Shown here piece by piece: positions 63,471 to 64,000 of a DNA stretch of 64,000 nt; the first letter of the stretch is position 1; each line of letters begins with the position of its first letter. Origin of the DNA: CBDFLD01 sp965249005 (GTDB taxonomy: Bacteria > Acidobacteriota > UBA6911); assembly GCA_965249005.1 (NCBI GenBank), contig CBDFLD010000019.1:62001-126000 (forward strand), read 5' to 3'. The position numbers and the translations under genes were made by a program. The notes below the pieces were generated by a model, which made no database searches, was not told where the DNA came from, and saw only the letters and a list, made by a program, of their open reading frames with translations.

Positions 63471-64000
63471 TCACACGAACGGCGTCAGACCCGGCACGGC
63501 CAGGGGAGCTACTTCCAGCGGTCCCCACGCGTACTCGCTCGGACCAAGGCGTTCCTTCGATTGGAGTGCTTCGTCCCAGGTGATGGCTTTGCCGGTGTAG
63601 GCACTCATGCGGCCCATGATCGCCATCAGCGTGCTGCGGCTCATGTACTCCCCGTTGTTGATCGGCTCACCCGAACGGATGCTCGCGAATAGTGCGTCGT
63701 GCTCGAGCTGTAACATGTCGATGCTGGGGCGCTCACCGTCCTTGCTTCTCACGCCGTAGTGCCAGTTGCCTTCGCCCTCGATGTGCAGCTCTCTCCTGCC
63801 GATGTGGCAAGTTCCCTTGGTACCGAACAGGTGATCCGACACGTCGTTGCTGCAGCCCCGCCAATGCCGGCAGCGGGAAAACGCCTTCTCGCCGCCGGCG
63901 TATTCGTATACCACCGAGAAGTGGTCGTAGATGTTGCCGTACTTCGCCGCGGTCCGGAGCTGACGGCCGCCCACCCCGGTGGCCCGAACCGGCGGCTCAT
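63471..64000 (-). CDS. Gfo/Idh/MocA family protein, C-terminal part
   Basis: Runs off the right edge. About 176 codons of the C-terminal beta-sheet domain: YGNIYDHFSVVYEYAGGEKA, HLFGTKGTCHIGRRELHIEG, MLQLEHDALFASIRSGEPIN, TLMAIMGRMSAYTGKAITWD. These match the Tat-exported bacterial group seen twice more in this window. Just upstream of the broken DUF5009 gene on the same strand (50-base gap), probably one operon. Confidence 0.85.
   Translation of the reverse strand, partial: EPPVRATGVGGRQLRTAAKYGNIYDHFSVVYEYAGGEKAFSRCRHWRGCSNDVSDHLFGTKGTCHIGRRELHIEGEGNWHYGVRSKDGERPSIDMLQLEHDALFASIRSGEPINNGEYMSRSTLMAIMGRMSAYTGKAITWDEALQSKERLGPSEYAWGPLEVAPLAVPGLTPFV

Overview
The window reads as one contig of a free-living, aerobic, heterotrophic Gram-negative bacterium. 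Acidobacteriota is the most likely phylum. The pairing of a TIGR02999-type ECF sigma factor with a PknB-like kinase carrying a short acidic N-terminal region is typical of that phylum. The PVC/Acidobacteria-style giant dehydrogenase-HEAT-cytochrome proteins, DUF1080 proteins and Tat-exported Gfo/Idh/MocA proteins fit as well. This is inference from gene families; no rRNA or tRNA was found. No CRISPR array and no intact transposase were seen.

Layout. 1-3.3 kb: glycerol operon glpD-glpF-glpK (glpK runs off the left edge). 3.4-8.1 kb: ECF sigma/kinase pair, a 450-bp inverted-repeat element, a CDP-alcohol phosphatidyltransferase-GtrA pair and a secreted protein. 8.4-14.9 kb: sodium symporter, GDP-mannose-3,5-epimerase-like enzyme and a giant dehydrogenase-HEAT-heme protein. 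14.9-17.2 kb: Fic protein, a VapBC-like module and remnants. 17.3-32.4 kb: a catabolic island, almost all on the minus strand from 32.4 to 19.4 kb, with two Rieske oxygenases, six amidohydrolases (a seventh lies just outside it), an SDR, a class II aldolase, a PfkB kinase, SnoaL-like proteins and a HigBA module. 32.5-41.8 kb: Gfo/Idh/MocA, M28 peptidase remnant, DUF1080, a second giant dehydrogenase and a broken ceramidase-like gene. 42.2-48.4 kb: symporter, LarA-like racemase, two-part UxaA/SuyAB-like lyase, GntR regulator and a NagB-like sugar-phosphate isomerase. 48.5-54.6 kb: symporter, galK, a HigBA module, galT and a pyrophosphate-type phosphofructokinase, which together make a galactose route. 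54.7-64 kb: amidohydrolase, lipoprotein sulfatase, GH109-like protein, two DUF5009 acyltransferases, a large PcRGLX/YetA-like lyase and a partial Gfo/Idh/MocA protein, which looks like a locus for a sulfated or acetylated polysaccharide.

The most striking feature is decay and rearrangement. There are duplicated 3' ends of an SDR and of a Rieske gene lying beside toxin-antitoxin modules, and an SDR remnant with its middle deleted. A ceramidase-like gene carries three lesions. A DUF5009 gene is interrupted only by one in-frame TAG. A HigB toxin is frameshifted at a run of eight C. Remnants of a DUF4143 ATPase, a SnoaL-like gene and an M28 peptidase are also present. If the assembly is correct, this is a recently duplicated, actively eroding catabolic region. 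Resequencing of the homopolymer and stop-codon sites would separate biology from assembly error.
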